Positions 54,364-61,989 are shown, counted from the stretch's first letter. The stretch is DNA of 64,000 bases from Bradyrhizobium diazoefficiens USDA 110 (GCF_000011365.1 NC_004463.1:9041829-9105828); one strand, 5' to 3'. Notes: generated by a model from the sequence alone, not told the origin. Numbers and translations: made by a program.

Positions 54364-55575
54364 CTACGGAGGCAGTGTCAATAGCCGCTGGCAAAGCACG
54401 ACCTCAATACTCTCCGACGCCTCAACTCCGACAAGTGGTCGACCTGGCTCAACCGTGTGCTTCAGGGCCGCACGACGATGCATCCGGGTAAATCGGTCCA
54501 GCGCGCAAACACAGGCCTCGTGTAGTCTCTCGATTTCACGGCCGCCGCGCTCGACCACGGGCGAAATGGTTGCAGACCTTGGAAAGTCCGCTTTCCCTTC
54601 GAGCCAGGCTGGCTTGAGCCATGCATCCCTGTTGTCTGGCGACAGCCAACAGAACACCTTGCCAATGCTCGTCTGCGGATAGTATTCGGACAGCCGATAT
54701 AGATCCCAATAAAATTGAGGTTTTTGACGAAATAGCTCTTCGCCGACCAGCAAAACCGAGACCGCGACAACGCGAGCCGAGAAACGGCCGCTTGGACCAA
54801 GCGTATTCCTATAAGGATTTTTTCCGTAGAACGCGCGAAACTGGCTGAACAGTTCTGGCGACATATGGTCCTCGAAACGCGTCAAAACATCTTGTGCGGA
54901 CTCAAGCCGCGCCACGCATTGCGTAAGACATCGAGAAGCATCCGCGCCACCTAAGTCTCGCAAGTCGAGCAGCGCATCCATTGCTGACTGCAATTCGCTC
55001 TCGATCAGTTGATGGCCGGCGCAAAAATCACGCTCCTCGACGCCAACTGCGCCAAGGCAATACAGGCGGGGGTCGCTCTGTACCGGATTCGTAAGGATCA
55101 TGTCTTCGTAGGAGAGGACACCAACGCTAGGCTGACGCTGGCACGTCAAGCTCGCCAGGCGGCTTAATTCCGCTCCCACGGTCAATTCGGCGTCAGAAGG
55201 ATCGAGGCCGGCAAAGGCCGACATCTGATAAGTGCAATTGACGAGATACTGGATGTCTGTTTTGGCTATTTCGAAATCGCACTGCGGCAGCCTCAACAGC
55301 AGCCCGCTGTAGTCTGCCTCACCAATCATTGCGTTGACGCTACGCCCGAACGCCTTTATCGCTCCATTTGGTCGTTCACTACGTTGGATCTCCGCAACAC
55401 AATGCGGCAGTTGTTCGACGGTAAAGTTGCTCACTGGTCCAAGCGGACGCTTTCGTTCACTTCGATCAATGCTATCAGTTAGATGAGAAAAAATGTCCTC
55501 CGAACGGTTGGGCGACCGTTCAGGGGCGACTGGCGAACCACTATCGACCGCAGTCGGGCGCACCACCGATGTCAT
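54364..55575 (-). CDS. PrnB-like haem protein (IDO/TDO superfamily, DUF1864)
   Basis: A 403-residue protein that I align by eye to PrnB (monodechloroaminopyrrolnitrin synthase), a haem enzyme of the indoleamine/tryptophan 2,3-dioxygenase superfamily acting on tryptophan. Shared landmarks: LLLRLPQCDFEIAKTDIQYL, HQLIESELQSAMDAL, HMSPELFSQFRAFYGKNPYR followed by LGPSGRFSARV (PrnB: ISPQVFYDELRPFY..YLGPGAVEMPL) and RFTRMH, where His366 corresponds to the proximal haem ligand in PrnB's RFRAPH. The first 50 residues are disordered. Its ATG overlaps the radical SAM stop (ATGA), implying coupled translation. The alignment is from memory and needs a profile search. Confidence 0.6.
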   Translation of the reverse strand: MTSVVRPTAVDSGSPVAPERSPNRSEDIFSHLTDSIDRSERKRPLGPVSNFTVEQLPHCVAEIQRSERPNGAIKAFGRSVNAMIGEADYSGLLLRLPQCDFEIAKTDIQYLVNCTYQMSAFAGLDPSDAELTVGAELSRLASLTCQRQPSVGVLSYEDMILTNPVQSDPRLYCLGAVGVEERDFCAGHQLIESELQSAMDALLDLRDLGGADASRCLTQCVARLESAQDVLTRFEDHMSPELFSQFRAFYGKNPYRNTLGPSGRFSARVVAVSVLLVGEELFRQKPQFYWDLYRLSEYYPQTSIGKVFCWLSPDNRDAWLKPAWLEGKADFPRSATISPVVERGGREIERLHEACVCALDRFTRMHRRAALKHTVEPGRPLVGVEASESIEVVLCQRLLTLPP

Positions 55576-56903
55576 TGAAAGACCTCTTTCATCTGAACAC
55601 TTGAGCCGTATCTCGCCGCCGGCGAGTAATCATGTTTTTCGATAAGATCCGTTCGTTTGTCTGCTATCCGACCGTCATTGTATGCGACCTGCTCAAGCAC
55701 ATTATTCGAGAAGAACAGCAGTGACACTGCACCCGAATTGATAGTGCCGGCATCAGTTAACGAAAGGACGCCATCCTTCGAAATGCAGATGAGTCCTGCC
55801 TCCTTCAAGGCCCTTAGCTCGCGAGCAAAGTATACTTCAAGGGATACGCCAAATTCCCGTTCGAAGCGGGAGAGCAACACGCCGCTGCTTCGCAGGGCGA
55901 ACATTAACGTCCTGCGCATGAGATCATCCTGCGATAGGACGACGCCTTTCCACACCGGTTTCTCGCCCGCTTCGACCCTGGACAAGTAGCGATCCAAATC
56001 CACTTCGTTGTAGAACTGACACTCGCTCATGAAACCAAATCCGCTGACCCCAAACGGGACCAGATTATTATCGTTCCAGGAATCGTATTTTCGGGCTTGT
56101 TGAAAGGAGTGCGGTTGCGACATCTTAGTCCAATAGAAAATCGGTCCATGGCGGTAGCCGAGACTCGTGAGCATATGCTCGGCCATAAAATGCATCATGA
56201 CGCGCTCCTTCGCCCCGGCGAATTGATATCGTCCGCGCGCCAAGTGACGAGCTATGGGGTCGGTCGATTTGAACATCAATGGAAATATATTGAACTTTTC
56301 AACTTCCATATCGAGGAGGCCGATCAGAGAGCCGTACCAGCTCCGGAGCGTCTGCTGCGGCAATCCGTACATCAGGTCGAGCGACAGGTTCTCGACACCC
56401 ATCCCCTTCAGCAACTTTACGGTTTGCATCACCTCGTCCACACCATGCCCGCGGTTGAGTATCCGCAAAATATCTCGATCTAGAGTCTGAACACCCAGCA
56501 CGAAGCGGTTTACGCCGCCTTTAAGGAGAGTAGATATGCGATCGGCAGCGTCTGCCTGCTTGGCAAGAGACGGATGTAACTCGAAACTCACCTCCGAATT
56601 GGACAAGTCAAAGCGCTTCCCAATCATACCGAACAATGCTTTGAGCTGATTGTTCGTCAAGAATGAGGGAGTGCCGCCTCCAATGAAGGCTGTCTCAATT
56701 GCGCTGCCGGCCAGCGCCGCGTCTGACCAACTCATCTCCTTATCCAGGGCCGCCAAGTAGCGTTCGACTCGTCGGGGAGGAGGATTGATCTCCTTGCCGA
56801 AGTGGCAAAAGGTGCAGTTCTGATGACAGAAGGGGATGTGGAAATAGAGGTCAATCGACGGCGCAATGCGATCCAACAATATGTCTGGATTGATCTCCCC
56901 CAT
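55572..56903 (-). CDS. HemN-like radical SAM enzyme
   Basis: A 443-residue radical SAM protein. YFHIPFCHQNCTFCHF carries the 4Fe-4S motif CxxxCxxC (Cys26, Cys30, Cys33), followed by GGGTPSFLT (75-83, SAM binding), FELHPSLAKQ, GVQTLDRDILRILNRGHGVD and LSLDLMYGLPQQTLRSW. These are the HemN/HemW fold with its second SAM-type pocket; many such enzymes in special metabolism are class C methylases and not coproporphyrinogen oxidases. The C-terminal part is a winged-helix-like segment (MRRTLMFALRSSGVLLSRFE). GEINPDILLDRIAPSIDLYF may be only the middle of the real N-terminus (see 56908-57048). Coupled to the PrnB-like gene. Confidence 0.9.
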   Translation of the reverse strand: MGEINPDILLDRIAPSIDLYFHIPFCHQNCTFCHFGKEINPPPRRVERYLAALDKEMSWSDAALAGSAIETAFIGGGTPSFLTNNQLKALFGMIGKRFDLSNSEVSFELHPSLAKQADAADRISTLLKGGVNRFVLGVQTLDRDILRILNRGHGVDEVMQTVKLLKGMGVENLSLDLMYGLPQQTLRSWYGSLIGLLDMEVEKFNIFPLMFKSTDPIARHLARGRYQFAGAKERVMMHFMAEHMLTSLGYRHGPIFYWTKMSQPHSFQQARKYDSWNDNNLVPFGVSGFGFMSECQFYNEVDLDRYLSRVEAGEKPVWKGVVLSQDDLMRRTLMFALRSSGVLLSRFEREFGVSLEVYFARELRALKEAGLICISKDGVLSLTDAGTINSGAVSLLFFSNNVLEQVAYNDGRIADKRTDLIEKHDYSPAARYGSSVQMKEVFQ

Positions 56904-56907
56904 GGCC

Positions 56908-57048
56908 TTAAGGGGGGGGATATGTGCCGACCAGGTAATCGTTAAACGTGTCGAGGTGCAAATTGCGCGACCTTAACATGTCAATGTTGATGTCGTACGA
57001 GCGGTCGATCGCGAATTCCAGGGCCTCGGAATAGGTCGGCGTACTCAT
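56908..57048 (-). CDS. 46-codon frame before the radical SAM gene (peptide or split N-terminus)
   Basis: ATG at 57048 with a near-perfect ribosome-binding site (TAAGGAG, eight bases upstream). It reads MSTPTYSEALEFAIDRSYDI, NIDMLRSRNLHLDTFNDYLV and GTYPPP, then TAA; the radical SAM ATG follows four bases later. The last codons are a run of eight C's on the coding strand. With seven C's the frame runs on as TYPPLKAMGEINPD, straight into the radical SAM protein, and TYPPLKAM is what I would expect in front of a HemN-type domain. So it is either a separate small peptide or, more likely, the N-terminus of a 490-residue enzyme split by one extra base. Confidence 0.6.
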   Translation of the reverse strand: MSTPTYSEALEFAIDRSYDINIDMLRSRNLHLDTFNDYLVGTYPPP

Positions 57049-58378
57049 CTTTCGTGCTCCTTAGGATTTTGCGTTAAGGCAAAGGTGCGATGGCAGTTCT
57101 GTTCGTTCGGCGACGACGTAAGGATGTCGCTGTCGGTGCGAACATTGTGCGCGCGGCGGCGCCGACGGGCGCGAGCATTCGTCGAGAGAATGATGCGCTC
57201 CCCACAGACGTGTTGGAAGCGGAGGTGGTCTCGGCGAATTCGCTCCGAGCCACGAAGCTTTCGCGCGACCTCCCTTCGCTCCTTTCTCCGCAGCCGCCAC
57301 TTTCGCAGGGCGCCAAACCTCGTTTGCCTCTTGGGCGATGCCGAGATTGCCCCTGCAGGATCCTCCGCATGCCGCATGACAGCTCCAGCCAGCCACACTG
57401 GTTCGGGCCTGCTCGGGACTAATTGAGCCGAATGGTAGGTCGATCCGATCGTCTTGAGCGTCAGCCAATTTGGATGACGGCAACGACTCCGGCGTTGCGC
57501 CCGGCAAAGTTCGGGCCGCCCCCAACTCCACGTTGTCGCGGCAATTGCACTTATTCTGATCAGTCGAGCAAGTCTCATCTAAATCCCTGGGCCGACGACG
57601 GAGAGACCGCCACGGTCGGGCGGATCGGTCACCGTGTTCCAGCAAGCGACGTGCCATCAAAGATGGGCAACGCTTGCTTGAAAACAGGCGCAAACACGCG
57701 CTCCGGACCGCGAGGAGGTGAGGCTTGCGCTTCGGTGTCCAGTCTCGAACAAAAGAGCTTGAACCAGACACACCTGTGCAGCGCCTATCGTGACTGACGG
57801 CGACTAGTCTCTCTCAATCCGACGGTCGCCATCTTCAAGGAAGGCAGCGACGACGACGAAGAGGAATTCAGGCACGTAACTTGCGCGGTTGCGGCCACCG
57901 ATCCGTTGGCAGCCGGGAAGTTGACCATGAAAGACTGCGGCGCCAAGGCTGCAACCCTAAACTGCCCGATCGAAGAGGAACAGTTGCAAAGGCTCGGCTT
58001 GGGCCCGATGAGCTGATAGCTATACAGGATGACGAGATCGCTCCAATCATCCCCTGACCCGGACGCCACTAAGCGCTGCACGGCGGCATCGCGGTGGGCC
58101 TCGTGGAATCGCCCAGATAGCGATACCTTCACCCGCCTCGCAGACGATTTTCTCGGTCGTCGGGGCCATTGCCGTCAGCATCACGGCCTTCGTCCGACTC
58201 ACCGGAATGGCCGCAGGCGGACCAGCCAAACACCGCTTGACGCGCGGCTGATATCGGTAGGACGGTGGGGCCGCTCCAGGCATCCAGACTGGCACCAAGC
58301 CTTCATCATCGAGCCTGCGCTAACCGCGGCTTTAGCGCCGATGGTGCGAGCTCGGAAACAGAGATCATGGAGGACACC
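57049..58378. other. Region with only gene scraps
   Basis: I cannot support a whole gene. One open frame without start (57810-58017, plus) has natural protein character: LNPTVAIFKEGSDDDEEEFR, VTCAVAATDPLAAGKLTMKD and LNCPIEEEQLQRLGLGPMS; I read it as the C-terminus of an unknown protein. Another short frame near 58110-58248 has one membrane-like segment (TIFSVVGAIAVSITAFV). 57060-57800 shows nothing convincing in any frame and should contain the promoter of the leftward radical SAM operon. Confidence 0.4.
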
Positions 58379-58522
58379 GTGGCGACCATCAGCATCTTCC
58401 GGAAGACCGGCAACAACGAGTTGACCGGTCCGATCCGCACGCTCGCCTTCAACGTCAAGGCACGGCCCGTCTCGCATCGAGAACCCTCGGACAAGGGGGC
58501 CGGCCTGCGCTCCTGCCTTTAG
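58379..58522 (+). pseudogene. DUF736 N-terminal half, frameshifted
   Basis: GTG start with GGAGG upstream: MATISIFRKTGNNELTGPIR, TLAFNVKARPV matches the first 30 residues of DUF736 proteins. Then two slips (RIENPSDKG is visible across frames) and an early stop at 58522. Differs clearly from the fragment at 50577, so two DUF736 copies were present in the past. It ends overlapping the HU gene on the other strand by four bases. Confidence 0.7.
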
Positions 58523-58797
58523 CCGTTCAGCACATCCTTGAGGGCCTTGGCCGGGGCGAACGTCAGCTTCTTCGCCGCCGCGATCTTGATCGTCGCGCCA
58601 GTCGAGGGATTGCGGCCTTCGCGTTCCGGGGTGTGCTTCACCTTGAACTTGCCAAAGCCCGGCACATTGGTTTCAGCGTCGCTCGCTGCTGCATCGGCGA
58701 TAGACTTGAAGACACCGTCCACGATGGCCTTGGCTTGCGCCTTTGGCAGATTGTACGCCTTGGCGATCTCGTCGGCGATTTCAGTGGCGGTGGTCAT
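58519..58797 (-). CDS. HU-family DNA-binding protein
   Basis: A 92-residue histone-like protein that bends DNA as a dimer. MTTATEIADEIAKAYNLPKA, AKAIVDGVFKSIADAAASDA form the helical base; NVPGFGKFKVKHTPEREGRN, PSTGATIKIAAAKKLTFAPA is the beta-arm with the intercalating Pro region. Complete. GAGGAA lies 13 bases upstream of the ATG. Only about 40 bases separate it from the truncated group II intron, so its promoter may lie in intron sequence. Confidence 0.95.
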   Translation of the reverse strand: MTTATEIADEIAKAYNLPKAQAKAIVDGVFKSIADAAASDAETNVPGFGKFKVKHTPEREGRNPSTGATIKIAAAKKLTFAPAKALKDVLNG

Positions 58798-59378
58798 GGT
58801 GTGACGTTCCTCGGGGATGTCGGTTGCAATTGGCTGTCCACCACGATGCTGTGGCCGGCCGCAATGTACGCCTGCGCCCGTTCCACCGCCCGATGTGCCG
58901 AGCGCCCCGGCCGAAAGCCGAAGCTCGTCTCGGCGAACGTCCTATCCCAATCCGCCTGCAGCACCTGCATCACCGCCTGCTGGATCAAGCGGTCGAGCAC
59001 CGTCGGAATGCCGAGCGGCCGCAGGCCGCCCGACGCCTTCGGTATCTCCACCCGCCGCACCGGCTGTGGCTTGTAGGTGCCGTCAAGCAACTGGGCTCGG
59101 ATCGCAGGCCAGTGCTCCTTCAGGTGGGCTGACAGCTCGCCGACGGTCATCCCGTCGACGCCCGCCGCGCCCTTGTTGCGCTTTACTTGCGCCAACGCTG
59201 CCTTCAGATTCTCACTCTCGACAACGTCTTCCATCGACGGTCCTGCGACCGCCGGGCGTTCGAGACAGACTTCCGCCGCACGCGCTTCAGGCTCTCGGGC
59301 GCCGGCGCTTCGGGCTTCACCCTCCGCTCCGGGGCTCAAGTTCAGCTCGACCTGATTCTTCTGCCGCATGGCTCGCAC
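58794..59378 (-). pseudogene. ltrA: Group II intron reverse transcriptase/maturase, N-terminal part
   Basis: The N-terminal third of an intron-encoded RT: MEDVVESENLKAALAQVKRN, KGAAGVDGMTVGELSAHLKE, PVRRVEIPKASGGLRPLGIP, TVLDRLIQQAVMQVLQADWD and FAETSFGFRPGRSAHRAVER. RT motifs 0-2 are present. It breaks off after AAGHSIVVD, exactly before the catalytic region (motif 3), and the last residues come from the HU leader. Not functional. Confidence 0.92.
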
Positions 59379-59784
59379 GAGATCGCCGCTCTACTGACCA
59401 CTTCCACCGTTCAGGCCTTCAGCGGCGCGCTGCCGCCTACTACGCCCTCGGCTGACTTCTGCGCTGCGGTCAGGCCGTCTTGCGACGGTCTCAGTCTCGT
59501 TGCCGAGACACAGCGCAGACCTCCCGAGGTAAGACCGACCGCCTTCACCGCACGCCCGCCGAATTTACCACCCCGACCTTTGATGACCTTGGACTTCGCG
59601 ATCAATTGCTCGCTCGTCCGGCCGGGTAGGCCTCGTTATCCGGTGTTTGTCCATCGGGCCGCGGCTTTGCTCCACGCTTTCTTCAGACCCCACCTCACGA
59701 TGACGCCCTTGCGCTTCGCTAATCCTTCGCCGCCATCAGGCTGGATATCTAAGCCCCCCAGCCGATAAAGGCGCCGAGTCGCAT
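58838..59784 (-). mobile_element. Group II intron, 5' part (truncated)
   Basis: From about 59784 (minus strand ATGCGACTCGG, close to the usual GUGCG 5' end) a structured 400-base leader precedes the maturase gene. The element ends abruptly at about 58838 within the reverse transcriptase, so domains V/VI and the 3' splice site are gone and it cannot splice. Confidence 0.62.
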
Positions 59785-59814
59785 CCGCGCGGCTCTTGAG
59801 CCGACGAGGAAATC

Positions 59815-60081
59815 ATGGCACCAAAGGCTAAGCCTTTAAGGCATTTGCGCGCGCGGGACATTGCTGAAGCGGTCCATTTCGCGACGCGAGTATCCTATAA
59901 AAGGTGGCCGACGGGCGTGTGGTTTGAGCTAAGAGATCGGATGGTCAGAACAGCCGACGGGCAATTCTATCTTATCGAAGATCACCCCATTAAGCTTGAC
60001 GGCCATGAAGTCGCACGGCCTTACAGTCTAGCGAGCGTCTTTGCGTGGCTGCATGATTGCCCACAACAGATTGAGCTTTGA
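59815..60081 (+). CDS. Conserved hypothetical protein (88 aa)
   Basis: ATG right after GAGGAAATC. PLRHLRARDIAEAVHFATRV, YKRWPTGVWFELRDRMVRTA, DGQFYLIEDHPIKLDGHEVA and YSLASVFAWLHDCPQQIEL. A compact alpha/beta protein; I recall relatives in bradyrhizobia without known function. It has its own terminator directly downstream, so it is a monocistronic unit. Confidence 0.7.
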   Translation: MAPKAKPLRHLRARDIAEAVHFATRVSYKRWPTGVWFELRDRMVRTADGQFYLIEDHPIKLDGHEVARPYSLASVFAWLHDCPQQIEL

Positions 60082-60082
60082 A

Positions 60083-60108
60083 CGGCCCAAGCGGGCCGCT
60101 TTTCGTTT
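60083..60108 (+). terminator. Rho-independent terminator
   Basis: Stem CGGCCC, loop AAGC, stem GGGCCG, followed by CTTTTCGTTT, two bases after the stop of the 88-residue gene. Confidence 0.85.
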
Positions 60109-60173
60109 GTAAATTTTCCGCGCGGATCTTTGTCAGCTTTTGGAAAGCTAGCCCGAATACTCAGCCATTGAGC

Positions 60174-60250
60174 TTAGCGGCGCGTGGCAGGGACAGTGCG
60201 TGCCCCGGTGTACGCGAGGGGGCTAGAGCGCCGAGTCACGTCACCGCTAA
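60174..60250. repeat. Stem-loop repeat, copy 1 (TTAGCGG...CCGCTAA)
   Basis: Begins TTAGCGGCGCGTGGCAGGGA and ends GCGCCGAGTCACG then TCACCGCTAA. Same element as 60454-60521 and 61472-61550. A half copy (CGCGGTAGGGACAACGC) lies at about 60269-60285. Confidence 0.75.
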
Positions 60251-60252
60251 TC

Positions 60253-60447
60253 TCAATTGCAGCGCGGGCGCGGTAGGGACAACGCCCGATTCTTATCCTG
60301 ACCTGGCGCCGAGCCGTGCCCGCGTTGCTTCCGGTCGCTGAGACTGATCGCCCAAGCGTCTGGCGGCAACCAGTCCTGGTAGTTGCGCCACGGGCTTTCC
60401 CGGACGATACTTTCCGCCGTCAGCTTCAGTCGCTTGACGCTGGCCAT
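60253..60447 (-). CDS. Small hypothetical protein (64 aa)
   Basis: MASVKRLKLTAESIVRESPW, RNYQDWLPPDAWAISLSDRK, QRGHGSAPGQDKN. The central WRNYQDWLP segment recurs in a degenerate minus-strand frame at 61300-61440 (PWHNYQNWLP), which supports a real gene family. The C-terminal residues run into a stem-loop half copy. Function unknown. Confidence 0.5.
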   Translation of the reverse strand: MASVKRLKLTAESIVRESPWRNYQDWLPPDAWAISLSDRKQRGHGSAPGQDKNRALSLPRPRCN

Positions 60448-60453
60448 GTTGAA

Positions 60454-60521
60454 GTTGGCGGGGCGTGGTAGGGACAGCGCCTCTAATTCCAGCTCGGGCG
60501 CGGAGTCACGTTGCCGCTAAC
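60454..60521. repeat. Stem-loop repeat, copy 2
   Basis: GTTGGCGGGGCGTGGTAGGG, ACAGCGC then GCGCGGAGTCACGTTGCCGC and TAAC. It directly precedes the AlpA-like gene at 60539. Confidence 0.7.
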
Positions 60522-60538
60522 TTCTACCATAGGTCCAA

Positions 60539-60856
60539 ATGGACGGTGATCATCAGCGTGACAGACCTTCGCCCGCAGAGCTGAGACGTTCGGAGCGGAT
60601 ACTACGCGCCGATCAGATCGCACCTCGGGGCCTCACTAAGGCCAACGCAGCCGCCTATTGCGGGTGCTCCAAGGACGCGTTCAACACGTGGATTAAGAAG
60701 GGCTTGGTACCGGAGGCTATCCCCGGCACTCAGCGTTGGGATCGCAAGGCGATTGATTGGTATCTGGACCGGGCGTCCGGTCTGCCTACCGGGGAGACCG
60801 CATCGAGCGATCCGCTCCCAGCCTGGCTGACCTCAGAACGGAAGGCTGGCAGATAG
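60539..60856 (+). CDS. AlpA-like helix-turn-helix protein (excisionase type)
   Basis: A 105-residue DNA-binding protein: APRGLTKANAAAYCGCSKDA, FNTWIKKGLVPEAIPGTQRW, DRKAIDWYLDRASGLPTG. LTKxxAAxYCGCSxxxFxxWxxKGxxPxxIPGTxRWD is the pattern of excisionase/AlpA-type proteins that precede integrases. It is intact, unlike the one at 10580, but no integrase gene follows (60857-60958 is empty and the next gene is on the other strand), so it marks a second lost integration module. Confidence 0.8.
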   Translation: MDGDHQRDRPSPAELRRSERILRADQIAPRGLTKANAAAYCGCSKDAFNTWIKKGLVPEAIPGTQRWDRKAIDWYLDRASGLPTGETASSDPLPAWLTSERKAGR

Positions 60857-60958
60857 GAGCGTACACGTCCAACCTTTTCAAGTGACTCTCGGGAGGCGCT
60901 CTATCAAAATTATACTACTGATCAGCCGGATCGCCAATGAACTTTATCCTTGCGACAA

Positions 60959-61255
60959 TTAGGGGCACTCAGGGAGTGAAAGCAAATTGTCCGGTTGAAT
61001 GCCGTCGGCCTTCGTCTTGATGTACTTGTGCCCGTTGTGGACGGCCACAATCACATCGGCCGTGCGCTTTTCCTCGACATAGAACTCCCATACACCGTTT
61101 TCGATTTCTTTGATCGTGTGATCGACGGATTGCTTCCACCTAGACCCGTCCGGGTTTACTCCGCCAACGTTTTTGATTCGCTCGTGAGGGTTCTGCCTGT
61201 CAGTCTTGTTGATGCATTGAATTCGTATGCGGCTGGTCACTCGGGTCTCTCCCAT
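60959..61255 (-). CDS. DUF3892 protein
   Basis: A 98-residue complete DUF3892 protein: TSRIRIQCINKTDRQNPHER, IKNVGGVNPDGSRWKQSVD, KEIENGVWEFYVEEKRTADV, VAVHNGHKYIKTKADGIQPD and LLSLPECP. The invariant features (C-INK-DR, GG-N-DGSRW, YV, ADG-xPDNLLxLPxC) are all present. Function unknown. The fragment at 1941-2101 is from a second copy. I use the ATG two codons inside the longest frame. Confidence 0.88.
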   Translation of the reverse strand: MGETRVTSRIRIQCINKTDRQNPHERIKNVGGVNPDGSRWKQSVDHTIKEIENGVWEFYVEEKRTADVIVAVHNGHKYIKTKADGIQPDNLLSLPECP

Positions 61256-61299
61256 CTGCAAGAAAAAAGAGCCTCAGTGTGGACCTCGGCCGTGGGTTA

Positions 61300-61440
61300 G
61301 TGTGCCGACCAATCCCAGTAGGTTGCCTTGCATCCTTCTCGGCGCCGAGTCGCGCCCCCATTGCCAGGCGACCGTGACTGTGATGCGGCAACCAGTTCTG
61401 GTAGTTGTGCCACGGCTTTTTGCGGTGGATGTATCCTACC
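61300..61440 (-). pseudogene. Degenerate relative of the 60253-60447 gene
   Basis: The minus-strand frame HRKKPWHNYQNWLPHHSHGR matches SPWRNYQDWLPPDAWAI of the 60253-60447 gene at its core and then diverges. The DNA is also similar (GGCAACCAGTTCTGGTAGTTG-like in both). A paralogue scrap, also flanked by a stem-loop repeat copy. Confidence 0.45.
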
Positions 61441-61471
61441 GACAGCCTTCTTCCCTCCCGAAGCTGGCGGT

Positions 61472-61550
61472 GGAGTTAGCGGCGCGCGTGGTAGGGACAG
61501 CGCTTCTTCTTCTCTCAGATTGAGCGCCGAGCCACGTGGCCGCTAACTCC
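61472..61550. repeat. Stem-loop repeat, copy 3 (best copy, 79 bp)
   Basis: Perfect 12-bp terminal arms GGAGTTAGCGGC and GCCGCTAAC then TCC, with inner complementary words CGTGG/CCACG and GCGC/GCGC, so the whole unit can fold into one long stem-loop. It ends 19 bases before the ATG of the 80-residue gene at 61569. Confidence 0.85.
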
Positions 61551-61568
61551 CAACCATGGGGCCAAAGG

Positions 61569-61811
61569 ATGCATATATTCGAGCGGCACATCACGGCCCT
61601 ACGGTCGCAAGCGCTTGAGGTGCTTACAGCCAATCAGGCCCGGGCGGCCGATCAGTCTTTGAGCCTGGCAGATCGCCAAGTCGCGACATTTGATGCCGAG
61701 GAGGCTCGGGCAGTGTTAGGCATCCTCGACAGCGTGAAGCCCAATCTTAGGCCGAACGACGCGCGGCGGATCGCTGCACGCATACGCGCGCTTCTAGAGT
61801 GGGAGGGTTGA
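61569..61811 (+). CDS. Small helical hypothetical protein (80 aa)
   Basis: From the ATG at 61569: MHIFERHITALRSQALEVLT, ANQARAADQSLSLADRQVAT, FDAEEARAVLGILDSVKPNL, DARRIAARIRALLEWEG. All-helical, with even composition. No family recognised. Frame is open upstream, but that part lies in the stem-loop repeat. Confidence 0.5.
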   Translation: MHIFERHITALRSQALEVLTANQARAADQSLSLADRQVATFDAEEARAVLGILDSVKPNLRPNDARRIAARIRALLEWEG

Positions 61812-61989
61812 GTGCCGCACGACTCTCTCGGGGACAAAGGCGGTCAGCCCCGGTCTTCGGCGACGGTCTGGTCAACAAGGCCTACTTAAACTCGTGAACA
61901 TCAGCGGCGAAGGAGTTCGACTAGGCAGCTCTCCGGCAATTCATGTCCTGTAGGGTAGCCAAAGTCATTTCGATGAAACGTCAGCTTTC

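Noticed and set aside
56908..57048. RiPP precursor peptide for the radical SAM enzyme
   Set aside because: Kept only as an alternative: HemN-type enzymes are not typical peptide modifiers, and a one-base change fuses the frame to the enzyme in a natural-looking way.
57049..57200. -24/-12 (sigma-54) promoter before the radical SAM operon
   Set aside because: A GCAC...TTGC pair exists but the spacing is about three bases too short.
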